Both the position numbers and the translations under genes were made by a program. Positions 1 to 8,353 of a stretch of 64,000 nt of DNA are shown here, piece after piece. How positions within the stretch are numbered: the stretch's first letter is position 1; every line of letters starts with the position of its first letter. Below the pieces are notes generated by a model. It was not told the origin of the DNA and ran no database searches. It saw only the letters and a list, made by a program, of their open reading frames with translations. The DNA is taken from contig NZ_CP012544.1 of NCBI RefSeq assembly GCF_004803815.1, positions 1,054,001-1,118,000 of the forward strand, given 5' to 3'. Source of the DNA: Campylobacter showae. GTDB lineage: Bacteria; Campylobacterota; Campylobacteria; Campylobacterales; Campylobacteraceae.

Positions 1-626
1 TTGCTGCTTTGATTTTTAGCGGATGCGCGAACGATGCGCCCAAAATTTATCCGATCGATCAAAGCGGACAGATTTTAAACGCGAGATTTTTAAACTCGCA
101 GCAAGACGTATTTAACGATCTGGGCGGCAAAGCGCTTTCAAATTTTATGCAAGATTTTTTGGGCAAAAAAGACGGCGGAGACTGCTCTGGTTTCGTCTCG
201 CTTGTAAATAAAAACATAAATAACGTTTACTTTTCCGAGACGAATTTACTCAAATTTTACGGCGAACAAGGATCAAAATCGCAAGCTATTTATAATTTTT
301 ACAAAAAGCGAAATTTGATCTCGCAAACAAGCCCGAAGCTCGGAGATTTGGTATTTTTTAACAACACCACGAGCCAAACCAAAGGCAAAAATAAACAAAC
401 CATAACGCATCTAGGTATCATAGACCGCATAGAAGATGACGGAACTATAAGATTTATGCATAATACCAGAGGCAAAAACAAAAGCGGATTTATAAATCTA
501 TTTCAAAAAAATAGCCATAAAATAGGCGGCAAAGAGGTGAATTCCTACATCGTGGCGTGCAAGGGCGGCGACGCTAACTGCCTAACGTCAAACAGATTCG
601 CCGGCTTTGGCAAGGTTAATTTTTAG
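1..626 (+). CDS. NlpC/P60-type cell-wall hydrolase lipoprotein (5' end outside window)
   Basis: The reading frame is open from base 3, so the true start lies upstream of the window. The first visible residues, ending L-I-F-S-G-C (Cys codon 24-26), form a lipobox, so the mature protein is probably a lipid-anchored envelope lipoprotein. Further on, a D-C-S-G-F motif (Cys at about residue 59 counted from the ATG at 9), a T-H-L-G-I-I-D motif (His about 134) and a third polar residue in F-M-H-N-T (about 151) match the Cys-His-polar triad of NlpC/P60 endopeptidases, which cut peptide stems of peptidoglycan. The linker around residues 75-105 is not distinctive. The gene ends just before the next one with a 50-base gap. 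The family call is fairly safe; the exact substrate is not known. Confidence 0.75.
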   Translation, partial: AALIFSGCANDAPKIYPIDQSGQILNARFLNSQQDVFNDLGGKALSNFMQDFLGKKDGGDCSGFVSLVNKNINNVYFSETNLLKFYGEQGSKSQAIYNFYKKRNLISQTSPKLGDLVFFNNTTSQTKGKNKQTITHLGIIDRIEDDGTIRFMHNTRGKNKSGFINLFQKNSHKIGGKEVNSYIVACKGGDANCLTSNRFAGFGKVNF

Positions 627-678
627 CTAAATTTATGTCTAAATTTTATATGATAAAGCCTTTAAAAAGGAGCCGTTT

Positions 679-1212
679 TTGAAAGCCACGATATCGCTCA
701 TCGCGTTAAATTGTCTAGTATATTTTGCCGTTTACTGCGGCATTTGCGGTAGTAACGCGACGCTTGGGTTAAATATGTTTTTTATAGACGGGCTTTTCGT
801 CTGGCAGCCGGTGACTTCGATGTTTATGCATGCAAATTTAGCCCACCTGCTGATGAATATGGCGGTTTTGTATCAGTTTGGATCGCTTCTTGAGCGGTAC
901 TACGGCAGCGAAAAATTCGCCGTCATCTACTGCGTCGGAGGCGTTTTGACCTCGCTGCTTAGTTTTGTTTATATTTATATTATGTTTAAAACTAACGGAA
1001 CTTTTATAAATTTAGTAGGAGCTAGCGGCGCGATCAGTCTGCTGCTGGGAGTTTTGTCGTTTTTGGACGCAAGTAGCAGAAAAGGGCTAATAATCGCTAT
1101 CTTGCTAATGAGCTTCGCCCCCGTAGCCATGGGCGTAAACGTCGCCTGGTACGCGCATATTATCGGCTTTGCTTTAGGATATTTCGGGGTAAAATTTAAG
1201 GTGATAAAATGA
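679..1212 (+). CDS. Rhomboid family intramembrane serine protease
   Basis: A 177-residue membrane protein with about six hydrophobic segments. The rhomboid signatures are present: W-Q-P-V-T followed by H-A-N-L-A-H-L-L-M-N (residues about 43-60), the catalytic G-A-S-G motif (Ser116), and the catalytic His160 in A-H-I-I-G-F-A-L-G. Rhomboids cut transmembrane segments of substrate proteins inside the lipid bilayer. The start is TTG at 679, supported by the Shine-Dalgarno-like AAAAAGGAG at 664-672. Its stop overlaps the next ATG in an ATGA arrangement, so the two are translationally coupled. The substrate is unknown. Confidence 0.88.
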   Translation: MKATISLIALNCLVYFAVYCGICGSNATLGLNMFFIDGLFVWQPVTSMFMHANLAHLLMNMAVLYQFGSLLERYYGSEKFAVIYCVGGVLTSLLSFVYIYIMFKTNGTFINLVGASGAISLLLGVLSFLDASSRKGLIIAILLMSFAPVAMGVNVAWYAHIIGFALGYFGVKFKVIK

Positions 1213-2048
1213 GATTCTTCGATCAAATTTGGGAAATTTTAGAGTGCGGCGACAAGGAGCTTAAATTTGACAAATTTAAACGATTTTACGCCGAATACAA
1301 GGCCGGTAAATTTGACGCGCAAATAGAAGAGGGCGGTAAATTTGACGAGATAAAACAGCTCGAACGTCCAAGCTATGCGGCATTTTGCGAGGTCGTAGCG
1401 ATGAGAGAAATCGGCGGCAAAAAGCAAGCGGACAAACAAAAAGCCTTCCTGCACTCGATCGCGCACATCGAATACAGCGCCGTAGATATAGCGCTAGATG
1501 CGGCGTATCGCTTCCGCGCGCTGCCAAAAGCCTACTATGACGACTGGCTCGAGGTCGCAGAGGATGAGATCAGGCACTTTAAGATGATCGAGGAGCACAT
1601 GGCTAAATTTGGCGTGAAATACGGCGATTTTGCCGTGCACGACGGGCTTTTTATCGCCTTGCAAAACACCTCCGCGTCGCTACTTGAACGTATGGCCGTA
1701 CTACCTAGATACATGGAGGCAAACGGCCTTGACGCAAATGCTTTTATGCTAAAAAAGCTGGAAACCGAGCGTGAAAAAGACGAGAGCAAGACGCGGCTTT
1801 GCAAAATTTTGCAAGTTATCTTAGACGAGGAGATCTCGCACGTCTCAAAGGGCGATCGTTGGTTTAAATTTGCCTGCAAAAAAGAAGGCGTAAGCCCCGA
1901 AATCTACGCACAAATCGTACAAAAAATCTACCCTAAAGCCTTTTTGCAGTCCCGCGAGCTAAACGTGAGTGCGCGACTAAAATCAGGCTTTAGCGAGGCA
2001 GAGATCGAGCACATAAAAAATCTATCAAAGGCTAGAAAGGTGGTATAA
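1209..2048 (+). CDS. DUF455 ferritin-like protein
   Basis: This 279-residue protein matches the DUF455 group of ferritin-like four-helix proteins. Two helices carry the metal-binding pattern expected of a di-iron centre: E-D-E-I-R-H-F (about residues 116-122) and D-E-E-I-S-H-V (about 206-212). The family is widespread in epsilonproteobacteria and has no settled function. A structural relation to MiaE-type tRNA hydroxylases has been noted for ferritin-like proteins of this sort, but the sequence alone does not establish that activity. It overlaps the rhomboid gene by 4 bases and the phosphatase gene begins immediately after its stop, so the three form one transcription unit. Confidence 0.75.
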   Translation: MRFFDQIWEILECGDKELKFDKFKRFYAEYKAGKFDAQIEEGGKFDEIKQLERPSYAAFCEVVAMREIGGKKQADKQKAFLHSIAHIEYSAVDIALDAAYRFRALPKAYYDDWLEVAEDEIRHFKMIEEHMAKFGVKYGDFAVHDGLFIALQNTSASLLERMAVLPRYMEANGLDANAFMLKKLETEREKDESKTRLCKILQVILDEEISHVSKGDRWFKFACKKEGVSPEIYAQIVQKIYPKAFLQSRELNVSARLKSGFSEAEIEHIKNLSKARKVV

Positions 2049-2537
2049 ATGAAAAAAATCTACTTTATCAGGCACGCAAAAGCCGTAGATGAGGGTGAGG
2101 GTAGCGACTTTGAGCGTGATATAAGCGAGCGAGGCAAAAAGGATCTGGCGCTGATGTGCGATCGGATAAAAAAGCACGAGGTTAGGGCGGATACGATATT
2201 TGCCAGTCCCGCCAAACGCTGCGCCAAAACGGCCCAAAAGCTAGCCGAAGCAGTCAAATTTAAGAAGAAAATCAAATTTAAAGACGAGCTATACGGAGCG
2301 CAGACGCACGAGCTTTTAGCCTTTATAAGAGAGTTTGACGACAAATTTCAAAGCGTATTTGTCATAGCTCACAACGACGCTATAACTGAAATTTGCGAGC
2401 TTTTAAGCGACGCTGCGATCGGAAATATACCTACATGCGGTATCTTTTGCGTCGAATTTGACGGCAGCTTCAAAGAGATCAAAGAACACGGCGCAAAGGC
2501 TCTTTTTTTTGACTACCCAAAAAAACATAAAAAATAG
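2049..2537 (+). CDS. SixA-like histidine phosphatase
   Basis: A 162-residue member of the histidine phosphatase superfamily. The catalytic R-H-A-K-A motif is at residues 8-12 and a second catalytic His lies in V-I-A-H-N-D (about 113). The compact size and the R-H-A motif resemble SixA, which removes phosphate from phosphohistidine in signalling or phosphotransfer proteins. The substrate here is not evident. The ATG follows the previous stop directly, so it is the last gene of the rhomboid-DUF455 unit. A hairpin terminator overlaps its stop codon. Confidence 0.8.
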   Translation: MKKIYFIRHAKAVDEGEGSDFERDISERGKKDLALMCDRIKKHEVRADTIFASPAKRCAKTAQKLAEAVKFKKKIKFKDELYGAQTHELLAFIREFDDKFQSVFVIAHNDAITEICELLSDAAIGNIPTCGIFCVEFDGSFKEIKEHGAKALFFDYPKKHKK

Positions 2538-2557
2538 GGCCATTAAAAGCTCTATTT
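2530..2557 (+). terminator. Rho-independent terminator after the sixA-like gene
   Basis: A 10-base-pair stem, AAAATAGGGC (2530-2539) pairing with GCTCTATTTT (2548-2557) with one G-U pair and an 8-base loop, starts in the last codons of the phosphatase gene. The outer A-T part of the stem supplies the U-rich end of the transcript. It closes the rhomboid-DUF455-phosphatase unit. Confidence 0.65.
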
Positions 2558-3124
2558 TCTCCTTCATTTTGTTAATCCAATTTACTTCATAAAATTTGCC
2601 TCAAAAAAAACACACAATAGAGTGCAAAATATTTAGTAAAATAAGCATAAAAATTATCAGTTAAATTTAGCATGAAATTTGATGGATAAATTGTTTTAAT
2701 TCAAAAGGTAAAACGTTAAGAAAAACCATGTTTTCGGCATTTGCTGAAGATATTGAGGTAATACAAAAGAGATATAAATATTTATTTGAAAATTATAGTT
2801 TTCAATACAAAATAGCAAAAATAGTCTGCATTTTACTTTTTGACCTATTATTATAAGCATTAAACTATGTATCATAAAAATTGAGTAGTTTTTATATTTT
2901 TTATCCAAGATAAGAATTAAATGATTGTTTTTAGTAAGCCGCAAGAAAATTTAAAAGACAAAGCAATAATTTACTCAAGATCTAACGATTTAAATTTTAT
3001 CTCTAAAAGTTTTTGCTCATATAATTTATATGCAAAACCACTTAAAGCAAGAAAATATAACCAAAAGAAAAGCAAGGATAAATAAAAAAGATTTGTGAAA
3101 AAGGGTTAATTATAAATGAATAAA
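2558..3124. other. Gene-free AT-rich interval
   Basis: No convincing gene. An 82-codon minus-strand frame at 2696-2944 exists only because the stretch is AT-rich. It has no clear ribosome binding site, no recognisable domain and a low-complexity hydrophobic translation. The region separates the sixA terminator from the tRNA-Arg gene. Confidence 0.6.
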
Positions 3125-3201
3125 TGGTGCGCTCGAAGGAATTCGAATCCCTGACCTTTTGAACCGCAATCAAATGCTCTATCCAGCTGAGCTACGAGCG
3201 C
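3125..3201 (-). tRNA. tRNA-Arg, anticodon GCG
   Basis: Read on the minus strand, a 77-base cloverleaf: acceptor stem GCGCTCG pairs with CGAGCGC, followed by the discriminator A and an encoded CCA (3127-3125). The D arm GCTC/GAGC, the anticodon stem TTTGA/TCAAA with loop TTGCGGT, and the T arm AGGGA/TCCTT around TTCGAAT are all present. The anticodon is GCG, which reads the arginine codon CGC and by wobble CGU. Many bacteria instead use ACG edited to inosine for these codons. Confidence 0.93.
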
Positions 3202-3590
3202 ACTTTAAAAGAAATGTGAAGTATAGCCAAAGGTTTCTTAAATCTTTCTAATTTTTGATATATTTGCAAAAATTTCGTTTTTTACCCACCCTACTACATC
3301 AAAATTTGCCGTAAGGCCATCAAATTTCAAATTTATGTACTAAATTTGCCACATTTAACCATCTATAAAAATCTTTATGTTATCTTATGTAGCAAATTTA
3401 ATTAAAAATAAGCGCGCCTGGCTACCGAGCATTAAAATATATAGATAAAGGCAGTACAAGCTAAAAATTTAATAGCAAAAATAGCGAATTTAAAGACTGC
3501 ATGCAAAGATCATGTTCTAAAAAAGCAAAATTCAAGCATCAGCAAGCAAAAAAGAGTAAAATTCAAAAAACGATAAGAAAGGAAAGCCAA
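3202..3590. other. Intergenic region upstream of the biotin carboxylase gene
   Basis: No gene is supported. The interval is AT-rich with several AAATTT words. Although the biotin carboxylase frame is open back to 3501, the added residues are Lys/Gln-rich and unlike any carboxylase N-terminus, so this belongs to the leader. A promoter presumably lies here, but no single -10 box stands out. Confidence 0.5.
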
Positions 3591-5057
3591 GTGATACATA
3601 AAATTTTGATCGCAAACCGCGGAGAGATCGCCGTTCGCGTGATCCGAGCCTGCAAAGACCTACACATCAAAAACGTCGCTATCTACACCAAGCCCGATCA
3701 AGACTGCCTGCACGTCAAGATAGCCGACGAGGCCTACCAGATCGGCATCGACCCAATCAAGGGCTACCTAGACGCCAAGCGCATCGTCGAGGTAGCAAAA
3801 GCTTGCGGCGCGGACGCCATACACCCGGGCTACGGATTTTTGAGCGAAAACTACGAATTTGCCAAAGAGGTCGAGGACGCTGGGCTGGTTTTCATCGGGC
3901 CTACCGCCGACGTCATCCGCAAAATGGGCAACAAAAACATCGCACGCTATCTGATGAATAAAAACGGCATCCCTATCGTGCCCGGCACCGAAAAGCTAAA
4001 CAACGAAACGATAGAAAATATCAAACTCTACGCCGAACGTATCGGCTATCCCGTCATCCTAAAAGCTAGCGGCGGCGGCGGCGGACGCGGTATCCGCGTA
4101 GTGTGGAAAGAAGAAGAGCTAGAATCTAGCTTTGAAAGCTGCACGCGCGAGGCTAAGGCGTTTTTTAACAACGACGAAGTTTTCATGGAAAAATACGTCG
4201 TAAATCCGCGCCACATTGAGTTTCAAATTTTAGGCGACAAATACGGCAACATCATCCACTTAGCAGAGCGAGACTGCTCGATCCAGCGCCGCCACCAAAA
4301 GATCCTCGAGATCGCACCTAGTCCGACGATGAGCGAAAGCCTGCGAAAAAGCATGGGCGTGACCGCAGTCGCCGCGGCAAAGGCCGTAAACTATACCAAC
4401 GCCGGCACGATCGAGTTTTTGCTCGACGACTATAACAACTTTTACTTTATGGAGATGAACACTCGTATCCAGGTCGAGCACGGCGTGACCGAGGAGATCA
4501 CGGGCGTGGATCTCATCGTGCGTCAAATTCGTATCGCAGCGGGCGAGATCCTAGACATGGAGCAAAGCGACGTCATCACGCAGGGCTTTGCGATCGAGGC
4601 TCGTATCACCGCCGAGGACGCGTGGCAAAACTTCATCCCAAGCCCTGGCGAGATCACCGGCTACTACCCTGCTCTGGGCCCTTCCGTGCGCGTCGATAGC
4701 CACCTATATAAAGACTATCAGATACCACCGTTTTACGATAGCTTGCTAGCTAAACTCATCGTGCGTGCGCCTAGCTACGACCTAGCCGTAAATAAACTAA
4801 AACGCGCTCTAGATGAGTTTACGATCGAGGGCAGCGTCAAAACCACGATCCCGTTTTTGCTCAGCATTAGCAAGGAGCGCGACTTTAGGCGAGGATTTTT
4901 CGATACGTCATACGTCGAAAACAAGATGCCTACCCTGCTAGAAAAGATGAAAACCAAAGACAACGAGGATAATGAAGAGGTGATCGCTGCAATCGCTGCC
5001 GCGATACAAAGGGTAAAAGACGCTAGAAAATTTAAAGAGGAGCACGCGGATGAATGA
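3591..5057 (+). CDS. pycA: Biotin carboxylase subunit (pyruvate carboxylase PycA / AccC type)
   Basis: ATP-grasp biotin carboxylase that loads CO2 from bicarbonate onto a biotinyl carrier. The protein begins M-I-H-K-I-L-I-A-N-R-G-E-I-A, the canonical family N-terminus, using the GTG at 3591 with GGAAAG ten bases upstream; the ATG at 3501 would add 30 atypical residues. The nucleotide-binding K158 and glycine loop G-G-G-G-G-R-G (161-167) and the catalytic N-T-R-I-Q-V-E-H segment (290-297) are visible. At 488 residues it is longer than stand-alone AccC (about 445) and resembles the Campylobacter pyruvate carboxylase A subunit, which refills oxaloacetate. AccC of acetyl-CoA carboxylase is the alternative. 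Residue 298, almost always Pro in the H-P-V-T-E motif, is Gly here (codon 4482-4484). Confidence 0.85.
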   Translation: MIHKILIANRGEIAVRVIRACKDLHIKNVAIYTKPDQDCLHVKIADEAYQIGIDPIKGYLDAKRIVEVAKACGADAIHPGYGFLSENYEFAKEVEDAGLVFIGPTADVIRKMGNKNIARYLMNKNGIPIVPGTEKLNNETIENIKLYAERIGYPVILKASGGGGGRGIRVVWKEEELESSFESCTREAKAFFNNDEVFMEKYVVNPRHIEFQILGDKYGNIIHLAERDCSIQRRHQKILEIAPSPTMSESLRKSMGVTAVAAAKAVNYTNAGTIEFLLDDYNNFYFMEMNTRIQVEHGVTEEITGVDLIVRQIRIAAGEILDMEQSDVITQGFAIEARITAEDAWQNFIPSPGEITGYYPALGPSVRVDSHLYKDYQIPPFYDSLLAKLIVRAPSYDLAVNKLKRALDEFTIEGSVKTTIPFLLSISKERDFRRGFFDTSYVENKMPTLLEKMKTKDNEDNEEVIAAIAAAIQRVKDARKFKEEHADE

Positions 5058-5271
5058 TTTTTTCGATAGTTTAAAGGATATAAAAAAAGAGCTTCAAAAA
5101 GAGCAAAATGCAAATTTGAGCTCAAATTCAGCCGCCAAAAACGCCGCGAAGCAAAATTTAAAGCCTGAACCAAAAACCTTCAGCAAAGAAGAAGCCATCG
5201 CGCACAAAGAGCAAATTTTGCGCGACGAGTTTCTAGCCTACGTCAAGGACGCGGATATCAAAAAGTGCTAG
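5050..5271 (+). CDS. Small hypothetical protein, 73 residues
   Basis: A short, charged, Lys/Glu/Asn-rich protein (M-N-D-F-F-D-S-L-K-D at the start) with no membrane segment and no recognised domain. It overlaps the carboxylase gene by 8 bases and the following bpt gene by 7 bases. That tight overlap, together with a small gene at the equivalent position in other Campylobacter, makes it likely to be real. It is predicted to be helical, with a disordered middle. No function can be assigned. Confidence 0.6.
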   Translation: MNDFFDSLKDIKKELQKEQNANLSSNSAAKNAAKQNLKPEPKTFSKEEAIAHKEQILRDEFLAYVKDADIKKC

Positions 5272-5987
5272 TCGTGCCGTTTTCCACCCTGCCCAGCCCC
5301 TGCCCCTACCTAAAGGACAGGGACTCGCGCATGGAGTATCGCTACGTGGACGGCTGCGACTTTGCCGTAAACGACGCTCTTGCCAGGCGCGGCTTTAGGC
5401 GTTTTGGCAAGTATTTTTCCAAGCCAAACTGCGCGGGTTGCCACGAGTGCGTAAATATCAGGGTTGATGCGCTAAATTTTAAATTTAGCAAATCAGCCCG
5501 CCGCACGATGCGTAAAAACGAAAATACCAAAATCATCCTAACAAAGCCGCTCATAGACGACGCGCACGTGGCGCTATACAAAAAATACCATAAATTTATG
5601 CAAGAAAAGCGCGAGTGGAAGTACTACGAGCTGGACTTTCGCCGCTACTACGAGCTCTACGTCGCGGGGCACGCAGAGTTTGGCAAGGAGATAGCGTATT
5701 TTGCCGGCGGCCGGCTCATCGGCGTCGATCTCGTCGATATCCTTAGCGACGGTATCTCGGCGGTTTATTGCTATTACGATCCTGATTTTGCAGATCTTAG
5801 CATCGGCAGATACTCGCTCTATCAGCAAATTTTACTAGCTAGGCAGTTAAATTTACGCTGGATATATCTAGGCTACTACGTCAAAGACTGCCCTAGCCTA
5901 GCCTACAAAGCAGACTACAAGCCATATGAGCGCCTGTGCGAATACGTCCAGCTAGATGAAACGCCCGTGTGGGAAAAAGCGGAATAA
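5265..5987 (+). CDS. bpt: Aspartate/glutamate leucyltransferase Bpt (arginyltransferase family)
   Basis: A 240-residue enzyme that transfers an amino acid, leucine in characterised bacterial Bpt, from aminoacyl-tRNA onto the N-terminal Asp or Glu of proteins, marking them for ClpAP-type degradation. Family features include the N-terminal C-P-Y-L motif, the Cys cluster N-C-A-G-C-H-E-C (about residues 49-56), and the C-terminal W-I-Y-L-G-Y-Y-V and M-A/Y-K motifs of the GNAT-like fold (here A-Y-K-A-D-Y-K-P). The start is GTG at 5265, inside the end of the 73-codon gene, so translation is coupled. Confidence in the family is high. Confidence 0.85.
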   Translation: MLVVPFSTLPSPCPYLKDRDSRMEYRYVDGCDFAVNDALARRGFRRFGKYFSKPNCAGCHECVNIRVDALNFKFSKSARRTMRKNENTKIILTKPLIDDAHVALYKKYHKFMQEKREWKYYELDFRRYYELYVAGHAEFGKEIAYFAGGRLIGVDLVDILSDGISAVYCYYDPDFADLSIGRYSLYQQILLARQLNLRWIYLGYYVKDCPSLAYKADYKPYERLCEYVQLDETPVWEKAE

Positions 5988-6022
5988 AAAATGCTTTCAA
6001 GTGCGTTTTATAAAGGCAAAAT

Positions 6023-6838
6023 TTGATAAAAGTAAGTCAAAATCTAGAATCTCTAAGCATAGAAACATCAGACGCCGATCTGTTTTTCGAGCTGCAAGCG
6101 CTCATAAAGCGAAATTTCGCCAAAACGCTGGGGCAAAAAGGCAAGGTGATGTCGTTTTACGACGAAAACGAGAAGGTTCAGCGCAAATATTTCGTCAAAT
6201 TTCTAAAAAAACTCTGCCAAAGATACGAGCTAAAAAACGTAAATTTAAACTTCGCCGAGTATAAAACTATCAAACTGCACTACATCCAACCAAACTCGCT
6301 AAAAGCTATGGTTTTCGTCGATGTCGCATTTGTGCGGGGCGGCGCGATATTTAGCTTTGATCGCTCAAACGAGTCCTTTATCTCGCACATCATCAAGGGC
6401 TTTGAGTCAAAGCAAATTTTATCCGCCGAAGGTCAAATCGCCCTAAATATCGCAAATTTGGGCGAGTGCGCGCGACTAGAGGAGCTGTTTAACAAGAGCG
6501 AATATATGAAATTTTCAATCATCTTTAACTATAACGAAGAGGAATTTGAAAAATTTAAAAAACAGATCAAAATCTGCGCCAAGAAAAACGAAGCCAAATT
6601 TGCCGCGCTGGCTAGCCTTTTCGAGGACCATTTTGCGGTGCTTGGGTGCGATAAAAACGATAGCTTTGAGGAGGTGCGAAACCGATATCTGGAGCTCGTC
6701 AAGGCCCATCACCCAGACTTTCACGCCGCGCTTAGCCCGGAGCTTTTGGACGAGTGCAAAACGCAGTTTCAGCGTATCCAAAACGCCTATGAGAGTTTGA
6801 AGCCATATTTTAAGGAGCTTGAGGCGGGGGCGGAGTAA
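6023..6838 (+). CDS. J-domain (DnaJ-like) protein with a unique N-terminal region
   Basis: The C-terminal 70 or so residues form a J domain: H-F-A-V-L-G-C at its start, the diagnostic H-P-D tripeptide in A-H-H-P-D-F-H, then Q-R-I-Q-N-A-Y-E-S-L. J domains stimulate the ATPase of DnaK. The first 190 residues are not recognised and have neither the Gly/Phe region nor the zinc centre of DnaJ, so this is a specialised co-chaperone with unknown clients. The start is TTG at 6023, with AAAGG 7 bases upstream. The gap of 35 bases after bpt suggests co-transcription. An overlapping frame at 5956-6264 is a shadow. Confidence 0.8.
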   Translation: MIKVSQNLESLSIETSDADLFFELQALIKRNFAKTLGQKGKVMSFYDENEKVQRKYFVKFLKKLCQRYELKNVNLNFAEYKTIKLHYIQPNSLKAMVFVDVAFVRGGAIFSFDRSNESFISHIIKGFESKQILSAEGQIALNIANLGECARLEELFNKSEYMKFSIIFNYNEEEFEKFKKQIKICAKKNEAKFAALASLFEDHFAVLGCDKNDSFEEVRNRYLELVKAHHPDFHAALSPELLDECKTQFQRIQNAYESLKPYFKELEAGAE

Positions 6839-7090
6839 ATTTGCTTTTTTAAATTTGAGCAAATTTGACGCTAAACCATGCTTAAATTTGCGTGCGGCAC
6901 ACGCACTGCATCTTTACGGGCGGTGCTGATTTTATGGCGCGAGATATTTAGACGGATTTTGCAACCAAATTTGAGCATAGAAGGCATCGCTAATCTATAC
7001 ATTATTATTGCAAAATTTAAAAGCGCGAGCCGCATCCAAAACCTGCTCAAATTTAACATTACTCACAAATTTGCACTCATTTGGTTAAAT

Positions 7091-8353
7091 TTACTTCCCC
7101 GATTGCAGCAGGTAGGTCTTTTTGCGCTCGCTGGAGCTGCCGATATTTAGCGCGAGACGGTATTTTGTTATCGTGCGGCGGACGACCTCGACGTTAAATT
7201 CCTTCTTTATAAATTCCAAAATTTTCAGGTCGCTAAGTGGCTTGGCAGGATTTTCGTTGCGAACGAGATTTGCCACGAAATCCTTGATAGCCTTATTTGA
7301 GACGTCCTCGTCGATCGCGGCGGAGAAAAAGCTCTTTATAGGTACCAGTCCGCGCGAACACTCGAGGTATTTGTTTGATATGCCGCGCGAGATAGTTGAC
7401 GGGTTTCGCCCCAGATCCTCGGCGATGTCTTTTAGGCGCATAGGTTTGATGTCGCCGCCAAAAAAGTAATCATACTGATACTCCACCAGCATAAGGGCGA
7501 TCTTTCGCAGCGTAGCTTTTCGCATATCAAGCGCGTCTATGAGGTCTTTTGCCTCTTTTACGCGCGAGGCGACGAAGCTCTCTTTTTCGTCCAGCCCCTC
7601 GACGTCGATGACGATCTCTGGGTAAAAGTCGTCGTTAATCCGCACCTCGATACCGCCCGAGCTCGTGTCAATGACGATATCCGGGATGATCGCCGCAGCC
7701 TCGCTCATATACTCGATCGCGGGCGGATTTTTTAGCCTCTTGATGACGGCGAGAGCTTCGTTGTAGAGCGGGATTTTGCGCATTTGGGAGAGATTTTCGA
7801 AATTTAACGCAAGCTTTTTAGCGCTTTCAAAGAGCTTCTCATCCAAATTTAGCTCCTCAAGCTGAAATAAAAAGCTCTCCTTATAGTCCTTTGCGCCGAT
7901 GCCTGCGGGCTCTAGGTAGGCAAAGCGCTTTCGCACCGACTCGATCTCCGCCTCACTAAATTCGTCAAAGACTTCAGGCTCGTAGTAGCCCTCCTCGTTT
8001 ATGCACTCGATGATTTTCATCGCGATTTTTTGGGATTTTTCGGTCGGGAAAAGGGGCTTATCTATCTGCCCCATTAGCTTGTCGTAAAGCCCGATTTTAG
8101 CCACGCTAAAGCTTTCGATATTGTCGGTTACGCTGTTTTTTGATATTTCTTTGAAGAAGTTTTTGTCTTTTTTGGAGGGCGCGGCGCTTGGCAGCTCGCT
8201 TAAATTTCGCTGCTGCACGCTAGCAAACGGGTTATCCGCCAAAAACGGCTCAAGCGTCTCCTTTAGCTCCTCGACGCTGCTGCTTAGTATCGGCAGCCAC
8301 GAACGCAACGTGTGCGAGAGCTTATTTTTGGGAGCTTGAGTTTGCTTTAGCAT
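7091..8353 (-). CDS. rpoN: RNA polymerase sigma-54 factor
   Basis: A 420-residue sigma-54, which directs RNA polymerase to -24/-12 promoters; in Campylobacter it drives the hook and basal-body flagellar genes. The core-binding middle region is followed by a helix-turn-helix, and the RpoN box appears near the C-terminus as R-R-T-I-T-K-Y-R, one residue off the consensus A-R-R-T-V-A-K-Y-R. The N-terminal activator-responsive region is shorter than in enterobacteria but retains L-x-x-x-L repeats. It begins one base into the lptB stop (TAATG), so it is translationally coupled to lptB, an arrangement conserved in proteobacteria. Confidence 0.93.
   Translation of the reverse strand: MLKQTQAPKNKLSHTLRSWLPILSSSVEELKETLEPFLADNPFASVQQRNLSELPSAAPSKKDKNFFKEISKNSVTDNIESFSVAKIGLYDKLMGQIDKPLFPTEKSQKIAMKIIECINEEGYYEPEVFDEFSEAEIESVRKRFAYLEPAGIGAKDYKESFLFQLEELNLDEKLFESAKKLALNFENLSQMRKIPLYNEALAVIKRLKNPPAIEYMSEAAAIIPDIVIDTSSGGIEVRINDDFYPEIVIDVEGLDEKESFVASRVKEAKDLIDALDMRKATLRKIALMLVEYQYDYFFGGDIKPMRLKDIAEDLGRNPSTISRGISNKYLECSRGLVPIKSFFSAAIDEDVSNKAIKDFVANLVRNENPAKPLSDLKILEFIKKEFNVEVVRRTITKYRLALNIGSSSERKKTYLLQSGK

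Noticed and set aside
2696-2944. 82-codon minus-strand frame in AT-rich spacer
   Set aside because: Low-complexity hydrophobic translation, no ribosome binding site, no domain; expected by chance in AT-rich DNA.
5956-6264. 102-codon Arg/Lys-rich frame over the start of the J-domain gene
   Set aside because: A different-frame shadow of bpt and the J-domain gene, with no domain and an improbable composition.
6871-7150. Overlapping short frames on both strands between the J-domain gene and rpoN
   Set aside because: Neither has a ribosome binding site or recognisable sequence, and they overlap each other and rpoN.
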